The notes under the pieces: model-generated
The model's input: the letters and a program-made list of their open reading frames with translations, nothing else
Told to the model about the DNA's origin: nothing
The model's database searches: none
Assembly (NCBI GenBank): GCA_036362985.1
Contig: JAYGXS010000005.1
Span: 49,258,400 to 49,322,399 of the forward strand
From: Ligula intestinalis
Lineage: Eukaryota; Platyhelminthes; Cestoda; Diphyllobothriidea; Diphyllobothriidae
DNA: 64,000 nt
Direction of reading: 5' to 3'
Shown: in pieces, positions 62,666-64,000 of the stretch
How positions within the stretch are numbered: the first letter of the stretch is position 1
How the letters are laid out: each line of letters starts with the position of its first letter
Made by a program: the position numbers and the translations under genes

Positions 62666-63540
62666 AGACGGGAGGATATCTATCTTTCCTGGAATTAAGT
62701 GCAAGGTCATCTTTATAACTTAACTAAGGTGATTCACCCCTGAGTCCTGTTTTGGAGAGTCCTACGGGATAATCCTTATTTAAGTGGCTGCTCTTGAGAG
62801 AAACCAAGAATAAGAGTATTCCTCGTCATGCTGACGCTGTAATGTTGTGCACAAGAAATGGTTCTACGTCGAAGGTCTTTCAAGTGGTTTAACCCATCTT
62901 GGTTATGAAGTGATAGTTTGTTTGACCATATCCTGCAAATAAATTATATTCAATTCCCGTCTACGGATGTCCTCACTTTTGTTCTGATGGTGTGGACCAA
63001 AAGCGGACTGGTACTGATTAATTCCGCTCATGATCATCACAGAAGAGTTGATCTATGAAAGTAAACATTCATCAATACTGCAGACCACCCTTCGTTTACT
63101 ACTTCTCTTTTAGGGTGACCAAACGAAAAAACGGAGCGTTGTTAAACTGTCGTCGACTTCGAAAGAGCTGTTGAAAAGGTGTAAGGATACGAAAAGCAGG
63201 TGAAAGGTTAAACACGGAATGAACCGCGGCAGTGCGTGATGTCTAGCAACTGCGAAAATACCTAGCAGTGAAATAGGTGCCGAAATTTTATAAAATTCTA
63301 AATGTTGCAGTCGTTTGCTTACAGATCTTTAGGATAAATTCCCTTTTTTCCTTTTCACAAATTAATGAACCGAGATCAACTCTAAAATTCATGAAAAAAA
63401 ACTCCTGATATCCAGACTGGAGGTCAGCCGCGTAACTGCTAACAGCGTGATCTGTAACAATCTACGCAACCCGCAATGATGGATTACACATGTTTCCTAC
63501 TGCATCAGATACTCGAGATATGCTGTGTTCTCAAGGCAGT
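62666..63540. other. Spacer, no gene seen
   Basis: No recognisable coding or RNA feature. Confidence 0.5.
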
Positions 63541-63710
63541 CCGGAAAAGGAAGGGGCAGACTGAAGTGGTAAATCCTGGTCTATTGGCCACCTTCCGCCA
63601 GCCCAACAGAGATCCAGATTTTGCCGCACCTCAGACTAGAACGCGCAGTCTTAGGTCGTCGAATGGCCTTAAATCCAGTGCTCTAAACCACTTAGCCAAG
63701 GTTCCGTTGT
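63541..63710 (-). mobile_element. tRNA-derived SINE, diverged copy 4
   Basis: On the minus strand an A-box-like TGGCTAAGTGGT (63698-63687) and a B-box-like CATTCGACGACC (63665-63654) are spaced as in a tRNA. The downstream body ends CTTCAGTCTGCCCCTTCC, comparable with TTCCAGTCTCCCTTT in copies 2 and 3. The middle is too diverged to align with confidence, so it may be a different tRNA-derived family. Confidence 0.4.
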
Positions 63711-64000
63711 TCTGTTGGTTGTGATCGCGAAAAGTAACTTGGGTTGGAAGCTTATTCATAAATCGGATGTACATTGTGGCTCAATTTAGAGCCCTCACAA
63801 ATAATCGCACACCGCCTAGGACTACCTGCTAAAAGGAAGTTCGACAACGTCTGAGCGTTGGACGTATTAATACTACTCGAGTACGTGATAACTGCAAGCT
63901 GTAAACCATTCTGAATTCTCGGCACTGCCATGTCATCTACCTATTTCAGGTTATGGGGTTTTGTTTTAATTTGGAAGACCTCGACAAAACTGCAACAATT

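Noticed and set aside
1..64000. CRISPR arrays, bacterial operons, intact tRNA or rRNA genes
   Set aside because: None seen. tRNA-like sequences are all parts of SINEs, and the window is eukaryotic.

Overview
This is a eukaryotic, almost certainly metazoan, stretch. The evidence is GT-AG introns, TATA/CCAAT promoters, AATAAA signals, a Helitron, LINEs, a tRNA-derived SINE, several families of terminal-inverted-repeat (TIR) DNA elements, AT-rich spacers and very low coding density. The repeat mix would suit a flatworm with a large genome, but no gene here fixes the taxon and that assignment is inference. There is one assembly gap (100 N) at 26752-26851.

The only host genes I can defend are a pair of paralogous two-exon genes for tiny secreted proteins. 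Gene A (16638-19209, +) encodes 77 residues and gene B (46557-47454, -) 73. They point towards each other about 27 kb apart. Both have a 32-codon signal-peptide exon ending in Ile-Tyr at a phase-0 GTAAG donor. Both have a second exon whose first 30 codons align without gaps and carry KKWTDFKKRS. Both have a CCAAT-box/TATAAAG promoter at almost the same distance from the ATG, and a nearby AATAAA. In the ten-codon core all seven nucleotide differences are synonymous. I do not recognise the family. This is the best candidate for something undescribed in the window.

Nearly everything else that can be identified is mobile DNA. 27560-33185 is a decayed Helitron: basic N-terminal repeats, a 64-nt intron, HUH Rep, Pif1-like helicase and a 3' hairpin ending in CTAG. 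39718-42540 (-) is an endonuclease/reverse-transcriptase LINE, and 61212-62665 (+) is a 5'-truncated copy of the same LINE. 48693-49221 is a small pogo-like element that keeps the transposase C-terminus with a terminal PCNA-binding (PIP) motif. Two larger non-autonomous families share its CAGTRG-type termini and TA target site. One is an element of about 1 kb that is nearly all inverted repeat (13215-14202, about 24165-25160, 49408-50385, 56272-57057, fragment near 36.3 kb). The other is a 1.56-kb element (51540-53096, with partial copies near 8, 25.6 and 39 kb). A tRNA-derived SINE occurs at 18.4, 58.6, 58.9 and 63.6 kb. A degenerate hammerhead-ribozyme-like motif lies at 60.03 kb (-).

Further foldback structures lie at 0.5-1.05, 3.9-4.25, 14.4-15.1 and 45.0-45.3 kb, and a direct duplication at 4.4/5.0 kb. 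The remaining spacers hold no gene I can support.
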